64,000 bases of DNA from positions 112,516 through 176,515 of the forward strand of contig QCWH01000002.1 in assembly GCA_003149565.1 (NCBI GenBank). Direction: 5' to 3'. This stretch comes from Marivita sp. XM-24bin2 (GTDB lineage: Bacteria; Pseudomonadota; Alphaproteobacteria; Rhodobacterales; Rhodobacteraceae). A program made the translations under genes and the position numbers. The notes under the pieces are model-generated. The model did not search any database. It was given only the letters and a program-made list of their open reading frames with translations, and was not told the DNA's origin. Shown here piece after piece: positions 36,466-46,208 of this stretch (the first letter of the stretch is position 1; each line of letters opens with the position of its first letter).

Positions 36466-36935
36466 CATCCAGACCTGCAGATATTCCCTCGACCGAACCC
36501 ATTTCAAAATCGCGGTTGCGGCTCTGGTTGAAGCTTCTCAAGACGTCTGGATCGATTGAAGAAGAACTGCGTCGCCGAATGCGAGCGGAACTGGGCACGA
36601 CTTTGCCCAGATTTGACGTTATGTCCGCGTTGGCGCGCGCCCCTGAGGGCTTGAAAATGAGTGAGATCTCTCGCCGCCTGCGCGTTTCCAACGGGAACAT
36701 CACTGGAATTGTAGACAAGCTTACCGAAGAGGGTATCGCACTGCGTGTTGCAGTGCCCGGCGACAGGCGTGCAAATCTCGTGCGTCTCACACCAAAAGGG
36801 CAAAAGATCTTTGCCGAACACGCGGGTCGTCATGAAGCCTGGATCGACGAGATTCTCGCAGGTTTGAACGCAGATGACGTGGCGGGCATGATGCTGCGCC
36901 TTGAGCATCTTTCAGATACGCTAGAGGGAGATTGA
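36462..36935 (+). CDS. MarR-family transcriptional regulator
   Basis: Winged-helix regulator of 157 aa. The DNA-binding part is at about 62-110 ([30 protein letters not shown]), with the wing at [17 protein letters not shown]. MarR proteins in CoA-dependent aromatic pathways usually repress the operon and are released by an aryl-CoA. It sits inside the operon with ATGA coupling to the SDR, so it is likely autoregulated; the palindrome at 33319 is a candidate site. Confidence 0.88.
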   Translation: MTSRPADIPSTEPISKSRLRLWLKLLKTSGSIEEELRRRMRAELGTTLPRFDVMSALARAPEGLKMSEISRRLRVSNGNITGIVDKLTEEGIALRVAVPGDRRANLVRLTPKGQKIFAEHAGRHEAWIDEILAGLNADDVAGMMLRLEHLSDTLEGD

Positions 36936-36936
36936 G

Positions 36937-37737
36937 ATGCGCAGCGAAGTCACTCATTTTCAATGCCGGATCGAAAACGGTATAGCTCATCTCGCGCTGG
37001 ACCGTCCCGAGCGAAAAAACCCTCTCACCTTTGACAGCTATGCTGAGCTGCGAGACTGGTTTCGGGACCTGCACTATGACGATGCAGTGCACGCTGTGGT
37101 TTTTGGGCCGAATGGGGGCAACTTCAGTTCTGGCGGCGATGTGCATGAAATCATCGGTCCACTGACCGAGATGAACATGAAAGAGTTGCTGGCGTTTACG
37201 CGGATGACTGGCGATCTCGTCAAAGCCATGATCGGGTGTGGAAAACCTATTATCGCAGCCGTTGATGGTGTGTGTGCCGGTGCGGGAGCGATCATTGCCA
37301 TGGCCTCAGACCTGAGAGTGGCAACGCCGGAAGCCAAGGTTGCCTTTCTTTTTAACCGCGTTGGTTTGGCGGGATGTGACATGGGTGCTTGCGCGATCCT
37401 CCCACGCATCATCGGTCAGGGCCGGGCAGCCGAACTTCTTTATCTGGGGCGCTCCATGGCGGCTGATGAAGGCGAGCGGTGGGGGTTTTTCAATCGGGTC
37501 GTGCCCCAATCTGACTTGATGGACGTGGCGCAAGATATGGCTGACCGGATCGCGGCGGGTCCGGCTTTTGCGAACATGATGACCAAGACGATGCTGGCTC
37601 AGGAATGGTCGATGGGTCTTGACCAGGCCATCGAGGCTGAGGCCCAGGCCCAGGCAATTTGTATGCAAGGCCAGGATTTCCAACGCGCGTACCATGCATT
37701 TGTTGCCAAGCGGAAACCTATTTTCGAGGGCGATTGA
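36937..37737 (+). CDS. Enoyl-CoA hydratase/isomerase family protein
   Basis: Crotonase-fold protein of 266 aa. The first oxyanion loop is in [17 protein letters not shown] at about 53-69 and the second in [20 protein letters not shown]. The helix [22 protein letters not shown] is typical of the family. It would hydrate the unsaturated CoA ester produced after ring reduction or act as the ring-opening hydrolase. It starts 1 base after the MarR stop. Confidence 0.87.
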   Translation: MRSEVTHFQCRIENGIAHLALDRPERKNPLTFDSYAELRDWFRDLHYDDAVHAVVFGPNGGNFSSGGDVHEIIGPLTEMNMKELLAFTRMTGDLVKAMIGCGKPIIAAVDGVCAGAGAIIAMASDLRVATPEAKVAFLFNRVGLAGCDMGACAILPRIIGQGRAAELLYLGRSMAADEGERWGFFNRVVPQSDLMDVAQDMADRIAAGPAFANMMTKTMLAQEWSMGLDQAIEAEAQAQAICMQGQDFQRAYHAFVAKRKPIFEGD

Positions 37738-37785
37738 CCATGGTGATGCGCATATTCGGCAAGACCCTCGAAGGGGATACGAGAC

Positions 37786-38943
37786 ATGGCTGACCAGTCC
37801 TTTCTCAATTGGCCCTTTTTTGAGCCGCGCCATGCTGCTTTGACACGTGATTTGGACAATTGGGCGTGCGAGGCACTGCCGGTTGTTGATCATAGCGATA
37901 CGGACGAAGCCTGCCGAAGATTGGTCGAGCTACTTGGCGACGCCGGATGGCTTGATCATTCGGCTGCAAGCGATGGAGAAACGCTTGATGTGCGGAGCCT
38001 GTGTCTGATACGCGAAACTCTTGCTCGCTATGACGGTTTGGCAGATTTCGCATTCGCGATGCAGGGTCTAGGCACCGGCGCGATCTCGCTGTTTGGCACC
38101 AAAGCACAAAAATCTGAATGGTTGCCGCTGACACGTGAGGGAAAGGCGATATCGGCTTTTGCACTGACTGAACCGGGCTCTGGGTCCGATGTTGCGAACA
38201 ACACTATGACGGCCACACGTGATGGTGAGCACTATGTTCTCAATGGTGAGAAAACCTGGATTTCGAACGGGGGCATTGCCGATTTTTACACGGTATTTGC
38301 CCGTACCGAGGACGTGCTGGGCGCCAAGGGTATGTCAGCCTTTATTGTACCGGTGGGTTTGCCCGGGTTTGACGTTGTAGAGCGTCTCCAAACTATCGCG
38401 CCGCACCCACTGGCGCGTCTGCGTTTCACCGATTGCCGCGTGCCTGTTTCTGCACTGTTGGGCGCACCGGGGCAGGGATTCAAGATTGCTATGTCGGTGC
38501 TGGACGTATTCCGTTCAACCGTGGCAGCCGCTGCGCTGGGCTTTGCGCGTCGAGCGCTTGATGAGGCGCTGGCGCGCGTCTCATCCCGAAGCGTACAGGG
38601 CGCGCCGTTGATAGACCTGCAAATGGTGCAGGGTCATATCGCCGATATGGCATTGGACGTGGATGCGTCCGCCTTGCTGACCTATCGCGCGGCTTGGGCC
38701 AAGGATAGAGGCGCCTCTCGCGTCACGCGCGAAGCTGCAATGGCCAAATTGTTCTCCACAGAGGCTGCCCAGAAAGTGATCGACAGCGCCGTTCAACTGT
38801 TCGGTGGCGATGGTGTGAGATCCGGGCAAACGGTCGAGAGATTATATCGCGAAGTCCGCGCTTTGCGCATCTACGAAGGCGCCTCTGACGTGCAGCGCGT
38901 TGTGATTGCGCGCCAGACGCAGGCCAATATGGGAGGGTGCTGA
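37786..38943 (+). CDS. Acyl-CoA dehydrogenase
   Basis: FAD enzyme of 385 aa. Family signatures are [14 protein letters not shown] at about 125-138, [11 protein letters not shown] and the C-terminal YEGASDVQR, where E364 aligns with the usual catalytic glutamate. It would introduce a double bond into the alicyclic or opened CoA intermediate. A 48-base gap from the hydratase contains no separate gene. It is followed after 1 base by the CoA ligase. Confidence 0.9.
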   Translation: MADQSFLNWPFFEPRHAALTRDLDNWACEALPVVDHSDTDEACRRLVELLGDAGWLDHSAASDGETLDVRSLCLIRETLARYDGLADFAFAMQGLGTGAISLFGTKAQKSEWLPLTREGKAISAFALTEPGSGSDVANNTMTATRDGEHYVLNGEKTWISNGGIADFYTVFARTEDVLGAKGMSAFIVPVGLPGFDVVERLQTIAPHPLARLRFTDCRVPVSALLGAPGQGFKIAMSVLDVFRSTVAAAALGFARRALDEALARVSSRSVQGAPLIDLQMVQGHIADMALDVDASALLTYRAAWAKDRGASRVTREAAMAKLFSTEAAQKVIDSAVQLFGGDGVRSGQTVERLYREVRALRIYEGASDVQRVVIARQTQANMGGC

Positions 38944-38944
38944 G

Positions 38945-40564
38945 ATGCTCAGACAAAGCGCGCATGTTGACAGTTTCGCACGTGATAATCTGCCACCACA
39001 GAACACTTGGCCGGACCTTTTGATGAACGGGTTTGACTATCCTGACCGGCTGAATGCCGGTGTGGAATTGACCGACGCAATGGTCGCGCGCGGTTTTGGG
39101 GATCATACGGCTTTGATCGGGAATGGACGCCGGCGCACATACAAGGAGTTGACAGACTGGACCAATCGGTTGGCGCATGTGTTGGTCGATGACCTGGGTG
39201 TGCAACCAGGCAATCGTGTTCTTATCCGTTCGGCCAACAATCCGGCAATGGTTGCGTGCTGGCTCGCAGCCACCAAGGTTGGTGCAGTGGTTGTAAACAC
39301 AATGCCGATGCTCCGGGCCGCCGAACTATCGAAATACGTCGAAAAGGCGCAGATCACACATGCGCTTTGCGATGCACGTCTGATGGACGAGATGACGATT
39401 TGCGCACAATCCTGCGAGGCGTTGACCTCGGTCACGGCTTTCGATGGCACATCAAACCACGATGCCGAGCTAGACCGGCTGGCTTTGGAAAAACCTGTGC
39501 GCTTTGATGCGGTTCAGACCAGCCAGGACGATGTAGCGCTGATCGGCTTTACCTCTGGCTCTACGGGCGATCCCAAAGGCACAATGCATTTTCACCGCGA
39601 TCTCCTGATCATCGCAGATGGCTATGCGCGTGAAGTTTTGGGCGTGACACCGGATGACGTTTTCGTCGGCTCGCCGCCATTGGCCTTTACTTTCGGTTTG
39701 GGGGGCTTGGCGGTGTTTCCGCTGCGCTTTGGAGCGGCGGCCACATTGCTGGAGAACGCTTCGCCGCCGAACATGGTGGACATCATCGAGAAATACCGCG
39801 CAACCGTGTGCTTCACGGCTCCGACAGCCTACCGTGCGATGATGCGAGCGATAGAGGAGGGTGCAGATTTGTCGAGCTTGCGCGCTGCGGTCTCGGCCGG
39901 TGAGACGTTACCCGGACCTGTCTATGACGAGTGGATGCAGAAGACAGGCAAACCAATGCTAGACGGGATTGGAGCGACCGAGATGCTGCACATCTTTGTC
40001 ACCAATCGGTTTGCCGATCATAAACCCGCTTGCACCGGTAAGCCAGTGACAGGTTATGAGGCGAAGATCGTGGGGCAGGACGGTGCCGAGCTGCCGCGCG
40101 GAGAACTTGGCCGCATGGCTGTGCGTGGACCAACTGGATGCCGTTACCTTTTTGGAGAACGGCAGACCGAATATGTGCAGGATGGATGGAACATCACAGG
40201 CGATACCTTCGTGCAGGACGAAGAGGGATATTTCCATTTCGCGGCTCGCAACGACGACATGATCTTGAGTGCAGGCTACAATATCGCCGGCCCGGAAGTT
40301 GAGGCGGCTTTGCTGTCTCATGATGCGGTGGCCGAGTGTGCCGTTATCGGTGTGCCAGATGTCGAGCGAGGTCAGATCGTCGAAGCTCACGTTGTTTTGG
40401 GAGCTGGCGAAGTTCCGGGCGATGCGTTGGCCAAACAGCTGCAGGACCATGTCAAGGCAACGATTGCGCCTTTCAAGTATCCACGCTCGATCGTTTTCGC
40501 GAAGACGCTTCCAAAAACCGCAACAGGCAAGATCCAACGCTTCAGGCTCAGGAGCAATACATGA
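38945..40564 (+). CDS. Benzoate-CoA ligase family enzyme, probable 2-aminobenzoate-CoA ligase
   Basis: Adenylate-forming ligase of 539 aa. The ATP loop is [10 protein letters not shown] at 203-212, the second core motif is [12 protein letters not shown], the hinge region has [18 protein letters not shown], and the C-terminal catalytic lysine is K529 (LPKTATGK). The ATG at 38945 gives the right length, while the frame's first start at 38906 is inside the upstream gene. Since KynU downstream makes anthranilate, activation of 2-aminobenzoate is the best assignment; benzoate or other aryl acids are possible. Confidence 0.87.
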   Translation: MLRQSAHVDSFARDNLPPQNTWPDLLMNGFDYPDRLNAGVELTDAMVARGFGDHTALIGNGRRRTYKELTDWTNRLAHVLVDDLGVQPGNRVLIRSANNPAMVACWLAATKVGAVVVNTMPMLRAAELSKYVEKAQITHALCDARLMDEMTICAQSCEALTSVTAFDGTSNHDAELDRLALEKPVRFDAVQTSQDDVALIGFTSGSTGDPKGTMHFHRDLLIIADGYAREVLGVTPDDVFVGSPPLAFTFGLGGLAVFPLRFGAAATLLENASPPNMVDIIEKYRATVCFTAPTAYRAMMRAIEEGADLSSLRAAVSAGETLPGPVYDEWMQKTGKPMLDGIGATEMLHIFVTNRFADHKPACTGKPVTGYEAKIVGQDGAELPRGELGRMAVRGPTGCRYLFGERQTEYVQDGWNITGDTFVQDEEGYFHFAARNDDMILSAGYNIAGPEVEAALLSHDAVAECAVIGVPDVERGQIVEAHVVLGAGEVPGDALAKQLQDHVKATIAPFKYPRSIVFAKTLPKTATGKIQRFRLRSNT

Positions 40565-41400
40565 CTGGCCAGCCATACAATCCAGAGACGGACGGCGCGC
40601 GCATGAGCTTCGAGGGCGCCATGTCCTATGGGGATTATCTGAAGATTGATGATATACTCTCCCTTCAGGTGCCGCTGAGCGTCGCGCATGACGAGATGCT
40701 GTTCATTATTCAGCATCAGACCAGCGAATTATGGATGAAGCTTGCAATCCATGAATTGTCTGCGGCTCGTGATGCGCTCCGCGCGGGAGAGATGGCGACA
40801 ATGTTCAAAATGTTGGCCAGAGTGAGCCGCATATTTGAGCAGCTCAACAATGCCTGGGATGTCCTGCGAACAATGACGCCAGCAGATTACACGAGGTTTC
40901 GTGAGACCCTGGGCAACTCCTCCGGATTTCAGTCCTATCAGTACCGCATGATTGAATTCGTGCTTGGAAACCGCAATGCCAATATGTTGCGCCCACACGC
41001 TCATATGCCAGAAATCCACGAGTGGTTGGTCACTGAATTGCGACGACCCAGCTTTTATGACGATGTGGTCGGCTTGTTGTTTGACAAGGTGCATGGTTCC
41101 CGAGACAGCATGCCTGCTCCACAACTGGAAGGCCCGCATGAGGCGCGGCCCGAAATTCAAGCGGCTTGGCAAACGGTCTATGAGAACGTTGAGCTCCATT
41201 GGACGCTTTATGAGCTTGGCGAGAAGCTGGTTGATCTTGAGGACTACTTTCGACGTTGGCGTTTCAACCACGTCACCACGGTTGAGCGCGTGATCGGGTT
41301 CAAGAGAGGCACTGGAGGCACGTCAGGTGTTCAATACCTGAGGCGTATGCTTGGTGTGGAGCTGTTCCCAGAACTTTGGAATGTCCGAGGAGAGCTGTGA
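40561..41400 (+). CDS. kynA: Tryptophan 2,3-dioxygenase
   Basis: Heme dioxygenase of 279 aa that opens the indole ring of L-tryptophan to N-formylkynurenine. Distal H52 lies in [12 protein letters not shown], the heme ligand is H237 in [13 protein letters not shown], and the substrate loop GTGGTSG is at 250-256. Length and motifs match the bacterial enzyme. The ATG overlaps the ligase stop (ATGA), placing tryptophan degradation in the same transcript as anthranilate use. Confidence 0.96.
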   Translation: MTGQPYNPETDGARMSFEGAMSYGDYLKIDDILSLQVPLSVAHDEMLFIIQHQTSELWMKLAIHELSAARDALRAGEMATMFKMLARVSRIFEQLNNAWDVLRTMTPADYTRFRETLGNSSGFQSYQYRMIEFVLGNRNANMLRPHAHMPEIHEWLVTELRRPSFYDDVVGLLFDKVHGSRDSMPAPQLEGPHEARPEIQAAWQTVYENVELHWTLYELGEKLVDLEDYFRRWRFNHVTTVERVIGFKRGTGGTSGVQYLRRMLGVELFPELWNVRGEL

Positions 41401-41401
41401 T

Positions 41402-42595
41402 ATGGGCGAGAGCCTGCCAAGAAAAGATCTGTTCGAAATCCCTGACGGGGTAATTTACCTTGATGGCAATTCGTTGGGTGTGCTGCCCAAAGGTGCCGCG
41501 TCGCGTGCAACGCGCGTGATTGAGCAAGAATGGGGGCAGCAATTGATCCGGGCTTGGAACAGCGCTGGATGGATGGACCTGCCCATGGTGGTGGGAAACC
41601 AAATCGCCGCGTTGATCGGCGCGCCGGAGGGCTCTGTGGCGACAGGCGATACACTGTCGATAAAGGTGTATCAGGCATTGGATGCCGCTCTGAAAATGCG
41701 GCCTGATCGTCGCGTGATCCTGTCTGATAATGGTAACTTCCCCTCTGATCTCTACATGGCCCAAGGGCTGATCGGGACCAAGAACGACGGATACAAATTG
41801 CGCACACCGGCTCCGGAGCGTGTGGTCGCTGCCATCACCGACGAGGTGGCTGTGGTGATGTTGACACATGTAGACTATCGCTCAGGCCGAATGCACGACA
41901 TGGCCGCCATTACCAAAGCCGCCCATGACGCGGGCGCCGTCGTGATCTGGGATCTTGCCCACTCGGCTGGCGCGGTCGATCTGGATATTGGCGGTTCCAA
42001 AGCAGAATTTGCAGTCGGCTGTAGTTACAAATATCTCAACGGTGGACCGGGCGCTCCGGCCTTTATCTACGCGCGTCCGGATGTCGTTCAGGGCATTGAT
42101 CCCGCACTTTCAGGTTGGCTGGGCCACGATGCGCCCTTTGCAATGGAACTCGAGTATCGTCCTGCGATGTCAACCGAGCGCCTGCGCGTCGGCACCCCGC
42201 CAATCCTTCAACTCGCTGTGTTGCAAGAGGCTCTGAGTGTTTGGGAAGGTGTCGACATGGGCGATCTTCGCGCTGCGTCGATGCGGTTATGTGATCTGTT
42301 CATCGCAGAGGTCGAAGCGCATTGCCCGGCGTTGACTTTGGCTTCACCACGCGACGCTACGCAACGTGGAAGCCAAGTGTCATTTGCGTACGAGCACGGA
42401 TATGCGGCGATGCAGGCGCTGATTGAGCGAGGTGTTATTGGCGACTTTCGTGCGCCTGATATCATGCGTTTTGGCTTCACGCCGCTCTACATTGATGAGG
42501 AGGATGTGGTCAAAGCCGTCCGTGTTCTGCAGGATGTCATCGATACTGAAGCTTGGCAGGATCCGCGGTATCAGACCCGATCACGCGTGACCTGA
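41402..42595 (+). CDS. kynU: Kynureninase
   Basis: PLP enzyme of 397 aa, cleaving kynurenine to anthranilate and alanine. The N-terminus IYLDGNSLGVLPKG is typical, the PLP aspartate is in VIWDLAHSAGA, and the Schiff-base lysine is K210 in GCSYKYLNGGPG. The ATG at 41402 follows the kynA stop by 1 base. The formamidase step between KynA and KynU is not encoded here. Confidence 0.95.
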   Translation: MGESLPRKDLFEIPDGVIYLDGNSLGVLPKGAASRATRVIEQEWGQQLIRAWNSAGWMDLPMVVGNQIAALIGAPEGSVATGDTLSIKVYQALDAALKMRPDRRVILSDNGNFPSDLYMAQGLIGTKNDGYKLRTPAPERVVAAITDEVAVVMLTHVDYRSGRMHDMAAITKAAHDAGAVVIWDLAHSAGAVDLDIGGSKAEFAVGCSYKYLNGGPGAPAFIYARPDVVQGIDPALSGWLGHDAPFAMELEYRPAMSTERLRVGTPPILQLAVLQEALSVWEGVDMGDLRAASMRLCDLFIAEVEAHCPALTLASPRDATQRGSQVSFAYEHGYAAMQALIERGVIGDFRAPDIMRFGFTPLYIDEEDVVKAVRVLQDVIDTEAWQDPRYQTRSRVT

Positions 42596-42598
42596 GAT

Positions 42599-43003
42599 AT
42601 GGGACTGCGGTACACATTTGAGCAGAAGGTTCTCTTCAAGCACTGCGACCCGGCAGGCATCGTTTTTTTCCCGCGCTACTTCGAGATGATCAATGACTGC
42701 GTTGAACATTTCTTTAGTGACGCTTTGAACTGGCCCTTTGAAAACCTGCTTCGGACTGAGGGTGTGCCGACGGCTGACATCTCGACACGGTTCGTCGCGC
42801 CAAGTCGTCACGGCGATCATCTTCGTCTCACGTTTTCTGTCATGCGGGTTGGGCGCACGTCGCTATCATACAGGATCGACGCGACCTGCGGTGACGAGAC
42901 ACGTTTTGAGGCCACGGCAACGCTGGTGCACGTCAATCTAAGAGGCCGACCCTCGCCTTGGCCTGAAGAAATACGTGCTAAACTGACAGAGGAGGGCTCA
43001 TGA
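42599..43003 (+). CDS. 4-Hydroxybenzoyl-CoA thioesterase family protein
   Basis: Hot-dog fold thioesterase of 134 aa. The active-site segment FKHCDPAGIVFFPRYFE at 13-29 contains D17, the same position as the catalytic aspartate of the Pseudomonas 4-hydroxybenzoyl-CoA thioesterase. In this operon it could release CoA from dead-end aryl-CoA or from a late product. It overlaps the RidA gene by 4 bases. Confidence 0.88.
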   Translation: MGLRYTFEQKVLFKHCDPAGIVFFPRYFEMINDCVEHFFSDALNWPFENLLRTEGVPTADISTRFVAPSRHGDHLRLTFSVMRVGRTSLSYRIDATCGDETRFEATATLVHVNLRGRPSPWPEEIRAKLTEEGS

Positions 43004-43395
43004 TGCATCGGATCATACAACCCGATGGCTGGCTGCCGGCGAAAGGGTATGCCAACGGTGTACTCTCGCGTGACGGTACCTTGCACATCGGTGGTCAGAT
43101 CGGCTGGGATGGGAATAAACGTTTCGTATCTGACGAGTTTGTTGGCCAGATGAGGCAGGCGCTTGCGAATATTGCTGAGATTGTGACCGCGGCAGGGGGA
43201 CAGGTCTCGGACGTCACGCGTTTGACGTGGTTTGTGACGGACAAAGAGGACTATCTGGCCCGGCAGTCGGAGGTAGGTACTGCATATCGTGAGATATTCG
43301 GCAAGCATTTCCCAGCGATGTCCGTCGTTGTGGTCGCAGGCCTGATTGAGGATGATGCCTTGGTCGAGATTGAGGCAACAGCGCACCTGTCTTAA
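43000..43395 (+). CDS. RidA (YjgF/UK114) family protein
   Basis: Protein of 131 aa that matches the trimeric RidA family, whose members hydrolyse reactive enamines and imines. It has LHIGGQIGWDGN at about 28-39 and the C-terminal EIEATAHL. An arginine sits just before the usual position only loosely, so deaminase activity is not certain. As last gene of the operon it could hydrolyse the enamine of the reduced 2-aminobenzoyl-CoA product to release ammonia; this is inference from context. Confidence 0.85.
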   Translation: MMHRIIQPDGWLPAKGYANGVLSRDGTLHIGGQIGWDGNKRFVSDEFVGQMRQALANIAEIVTAAGGQVSDVTRLTWFVTDKEDYLARQSEVGTAYREIFGKHFPAMSVVVVAGLIEDDALVEIEATAHLS

Positions 43396-43735
43396 GGCGA
43401 TTGGTCGGCACCATCAGCGGTTTGCTTCGGTTCGCCCGGGATAAATGAGTCTGCTTTCAAGTAAGACGCTGTGGACCAGCTGCCGGCGAGAGCCGGATGG
43501 ATTGAGGCCCGATGGACTTGTCTGGCACGCATCCGTAGGGTCCAAGCCGTTGGCCTCCCTGTGCTGTGTCCGTGGGTATCAAGCGGTACAGGACACCTCC
43601 TCCCACGCTCGCCGAACAGATATCACCATGAAGCAAGACGCCGAAACAGCACCGCAAAAGCTGTCTTGCTTTATGCTTCAAAAGAGATACTACTTTATAC
43701 AACTATTGCGGGCAAAGACTTCGGGGAATTAAATC
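43396..43735 (+). other. 340-base intergenic region with hairpins
   Basis: No convincing gene. A small hairpin with a GAGA loop occurs near 43485. A larger bulged hairpin pairs AAGCAAGA (43631-43638) and CAGC (43647-43650) with GCTG (43660-43663) and TCTTGCTT (43664-43671), followed by T-rich sequence; it may terminate the upstream operon. A 34-codon frame from the ATG at 43628 overlaps this hairpin but has a poor ribosome site. The promoter of the next gene should lie at its right end. Confidence 0.5.
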
Positions 43736-45076
43736 GTGCATTCTGCAGCAACTCATGGGGTGAAAACACAACCCTCCAATCAAAACCCAAACTTCCTTCG
43801 AACTCTGAACGAATTTGCAGTGGACCTGATGTCGATTCCGAACCCATCAGATCTGTTTTGGTATGTTGCTCAAAATGTGGTCGGTCGGCTTGGGTTTGTC
43901 GATTGTGTGATTTACACGGCAGACGCTCAGTCACAGAAGCTCACGCAAGTCGCGGCTCTTGGTGACAAGAACCCGTATGGGCGAACAATCCTCAACCCGC
44001 TTGTGATACCCTTCGGCGAGGGAATCACCGGAAAGACGGCACTCTCGGGGACACCGACCATTGTCGACGATCTGCTGCAGGATGCGAACTACATTCCCGA
44101 TGCCCAGCCAGCCAGATCTGAGATCTGTGTTCCGCTCTTGTCGCAAGGGAGAGTGGTCGGCGTTATTGACAGCGAGCATCCGGTGCCGAATGCCTTTGGG
44201 CCAGCTGAGTTGGAAATTCTGACCACCGTTGCCGCGATGACGAGTGCAAGGCTGGAGCTTCTTCATGAAGCTGATCGCTCCCAGCAACGATACTCCGACC
44301 TGGTCACGACGCATGCCAAGCTTTCTGAAGAAATTTGTAGCCGCAAGGCTTTGGAGGCAGAGCTTCACGAAGCCCGCAGGTTAGAGGCCGTTGGCCAACT
44401 TTCAGGGCGATTGGCGCAAGACTTCGACAACTTGCTGTCCGTGATTTCCGGAAATCTGGAATTGGTTGAGGCTTATTTTCAAGAGCCAAGCAGTCGCAGG
44501 TTTCTTAAAGAGGCGAGCCTTGCGTCCCACCGTGCGGCTCGCCTTATGGCTGACTTGTTGGCTTTCTCTCAGCGTTCGAAGCTCACATTCGCTGAAGCAG
44601 AGATGAACCGCTTGGTTTCCGAACTTTGTTCGGTCTCAGTGATGCCCGCCAATGTCACGATGCAGCTTGATCTGTCACCTATCGAACTTATTGCCAAAAC
44701 AGATGCGGCGGCGGCAAAAACCGCAATAGATGCGATTATTTCGAACGCGGTGGAAGCGATGCCGCAAGGCGGGTCTCTGACAATTTCCACAGATCTATTA
44801 GGGCGGAGCCCCGCATCGCGCATGATGCTCCCGCCCGATCTCACTCCTGGCGTTTACGTTTCAGTCAAGGTTGCGGACACAGGAACAGGCCTTGGGCCTG
44901 ACCAGTTGCAGCGGATTTTTGATCCTTTCTTTTCTACCAAACCTGTCAGTTCAGGACGTGGGCTGGGTCTATCCGTTGTCAAAGGCTTTATGGCCCAATC
45001 CGGTGGCGCCGTTGTTGCGTCTCACAACTCTCCCCGGGGAACAGTGATGGAATTGTTCTTCCCGGTTTCCGCCTAA
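43736..45076 (+). CDS. GAF-domain histidine-kinase-like protein lacking the phospho-acceptor histidine
   Basis: Cytoplasmic protein of 446 aa. A GAF domain spans about 20-180 (with FGEGITGKTALSGTPTIVDD). A coiled coil at about 180-215 leads to a dimerisation helix and an ATPase domain with an N box (IISNAVEAMP), G1 box (VADTGTGLG) and G2 box (GRGLGLSVVKGFM). In place of the normal AHDFNN H box it reads AQDFDN, so residue 228 is glutamine; codon CAA is clear. It cannot autophosphorylate at the usual site. The GTG start follows GGGGA. No response regulator is adjacent. It may be an allosteric sensor or a decayed kinase. Confidence 0.85.
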   Translation: MHSAATHGVKTQPSNQNPNFLRTLNEFAVDLMSIPNPSDLFWYVAQNVVGRLGFVDCVIYTADAQSQKLTQVAALGDKNPYGRTILNPLVIPFGEGITGKTALSGTPTIVDDLLQDANYIPDAQPARSEICVPLLSQGRVVGVIDSEHPVPNAFGPAELEILTTVAAMTSARLELLHEADRSQQRYSDLVTTHAKLSEEICSRKALEAELHEARRLEAVGQLSGRLAQDFDNLLSVISGNLELVEAYFQEPSSRRFLKEASLASHRAARLMADLLAFSQRSKLTFAEAEMNRLVSELCSVSVMPANVTMQLDLSPIELIAKTDAAAAKTAIDAIISNAVEAMPQGGSLTISTDLLGRSPASRMMLPPDLTPGVYVSVKVADTGTGLGPDQLQRIFDPFFSTKPVSSGRGLGLSVVKGFMAQSGGAVVASHNSPRGTVMELFFPVSA

Positions 45077-45133
45077 TCATTCGACCGCTTTTCAGTTTTT
45101 GCGCAAGCATGATGTCAATCATGGGGGGTAAAA

Positions 45134-46201
45134 ATGACAATGTTTTCGGACATTCTCCTGGGCGAGCAGGTTTTGCCCCTTATCAGTGTCGCTGGACTTC
45201 GATCAGGTGACAAAAAAGAGATTGATCGAATTGCTCATGAGATTGGGACAGCCTGCGAGGAGCATGGATTTTTCCGAATTTGTGACCATGGAATTCCCCT
45301 TGAGTTCATCGATGCTGTCTATGCGGCTGCCGAAAGGTTCTTCGAACAGCCGGAGAACATCAAAATGCGATGCTACATCGGAGACAGCCCCAATCACCGC
45401 GGCTACGTGCCCTTCTCTGAAAAGGGGGACTATCCAGACGAAGTTAACCGAAGCTACGAAGCCTTTGACCTTGGGCTGGATTTGCCCCCAGACGACCCAG
45501 ATTTCTTGGCAGGCAACCGTGTTCTGGGTCCAAATAATTGGCCGGAGTTGCCCGGGTTTCGAGAAATCGTGGGCGGGTACTACGATGAGGTCGCCCAACT
45601 CGGCAGGCTGATTTGCGGAGCGCTTGAGCTCTATCTTGATTTGCCCTCTGGTGAGATGACCCAGCAAATGACAAAGCCGATCTCTCAGTTGCGGCTGTTG
45701 CACTACGTGCGCAAGGCTTCGGTAAAAGACAGTAAGTCAGTTAACATGGGCGCGCACACGGATTATGAATGTTTGACATTGCTTCATACCCGAAATCGCG
45801 GTTTGCAGATCTTGGCACAAGACGATGTCTGGATCGACGTCCCGGTCGATCCGTCTGCTTTGGTCGTAAATATTGGTGATATGATGGAGGCGTGGACCAA
45901 CGGGCGTTTGCGATCGACCCCCCATCGTGTTCTAAATCTGCGGCCAGAGCGGTTTTCCTTGCCCTATTTCGTAGCGGCCAACCACGACACAGTCATTCAG
46001 CCCTTTCCGCAACTGGTGCCGAAAGGGACTGAGCCGAAGTATCAGCCGTTCACTGCAGGTGCCCATTTGGAACGTATGTTGATCCGAGATTTTCCGTACC
46101 TGAAGGCGTTGATGGCCAAAAAGTCGAAGAATTCCGGCGCTGGAGCTTCGGGCCTCCAGGTGGAAAATCCTTTCGAGAAAAGACTCAAGAACAACACCTG
46201 A
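45134..46201 (+). CDS. 2-Oxoglutarate/Fe(II) oxygenase, isopenicillin N synthase family
   Basis: Soluble oxygenase of 355 aa. The N-terminal DIOX_N part includes HGFFRICDHGIP at 44-55. The iron triad is H208, D210 (GAHTDYE) and H264 (STPHRV), and the 2OG-binding pair is R273-x-S275 (ERFSLPY). Non-antibiotic bacterial members hydroxylate small molecules or nucleobases; the substrate here is unknown. It lies 57 bases after the GAF protein and 7 bases before a LysE exporter, hinting that product or substrate is exported. Confidence 0.88.
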   Translation: MTMFSDILLGEQVLPLISVAGLRSGDKKEIDRIAHEIGTACEEHGFFRICDHGIPLEFIDAVYAAAERFFEQPENIKMRCYIGDSPNHRGYVPFSEKGDYPDEVNRSYEAFDLGLDLPPDDPDFLAGNRVLGPNNWPELPGFREIVGGYYDEVAQLGRLICGALELYLDLPSGEMTQQMTKPISQLRLLHYVRKASVKDSKSVNMGAHTDYECLTLLHTRNRGLQILAQDDVWIDVPVDPSALVVNIGDMMEAWTNGRLRSTPHRVLNLRPERFSLPYFVAANHDTVIQPFPQLVPKGTEPKYQPFTAGAHLERMLIRDFPYLKALMAKKSKNSGAGASGLQVENPFEKRLKNNT

Positions 46202-46208
46202 ATTACCC

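Noticed and set aside
43628..43732. 34-codon leader peptide before the GAF protein
   Set aside because: Weak ribosome site, coding potential unconvincing, and the frame overlaps a hairpin that more likely acts at RNA level.
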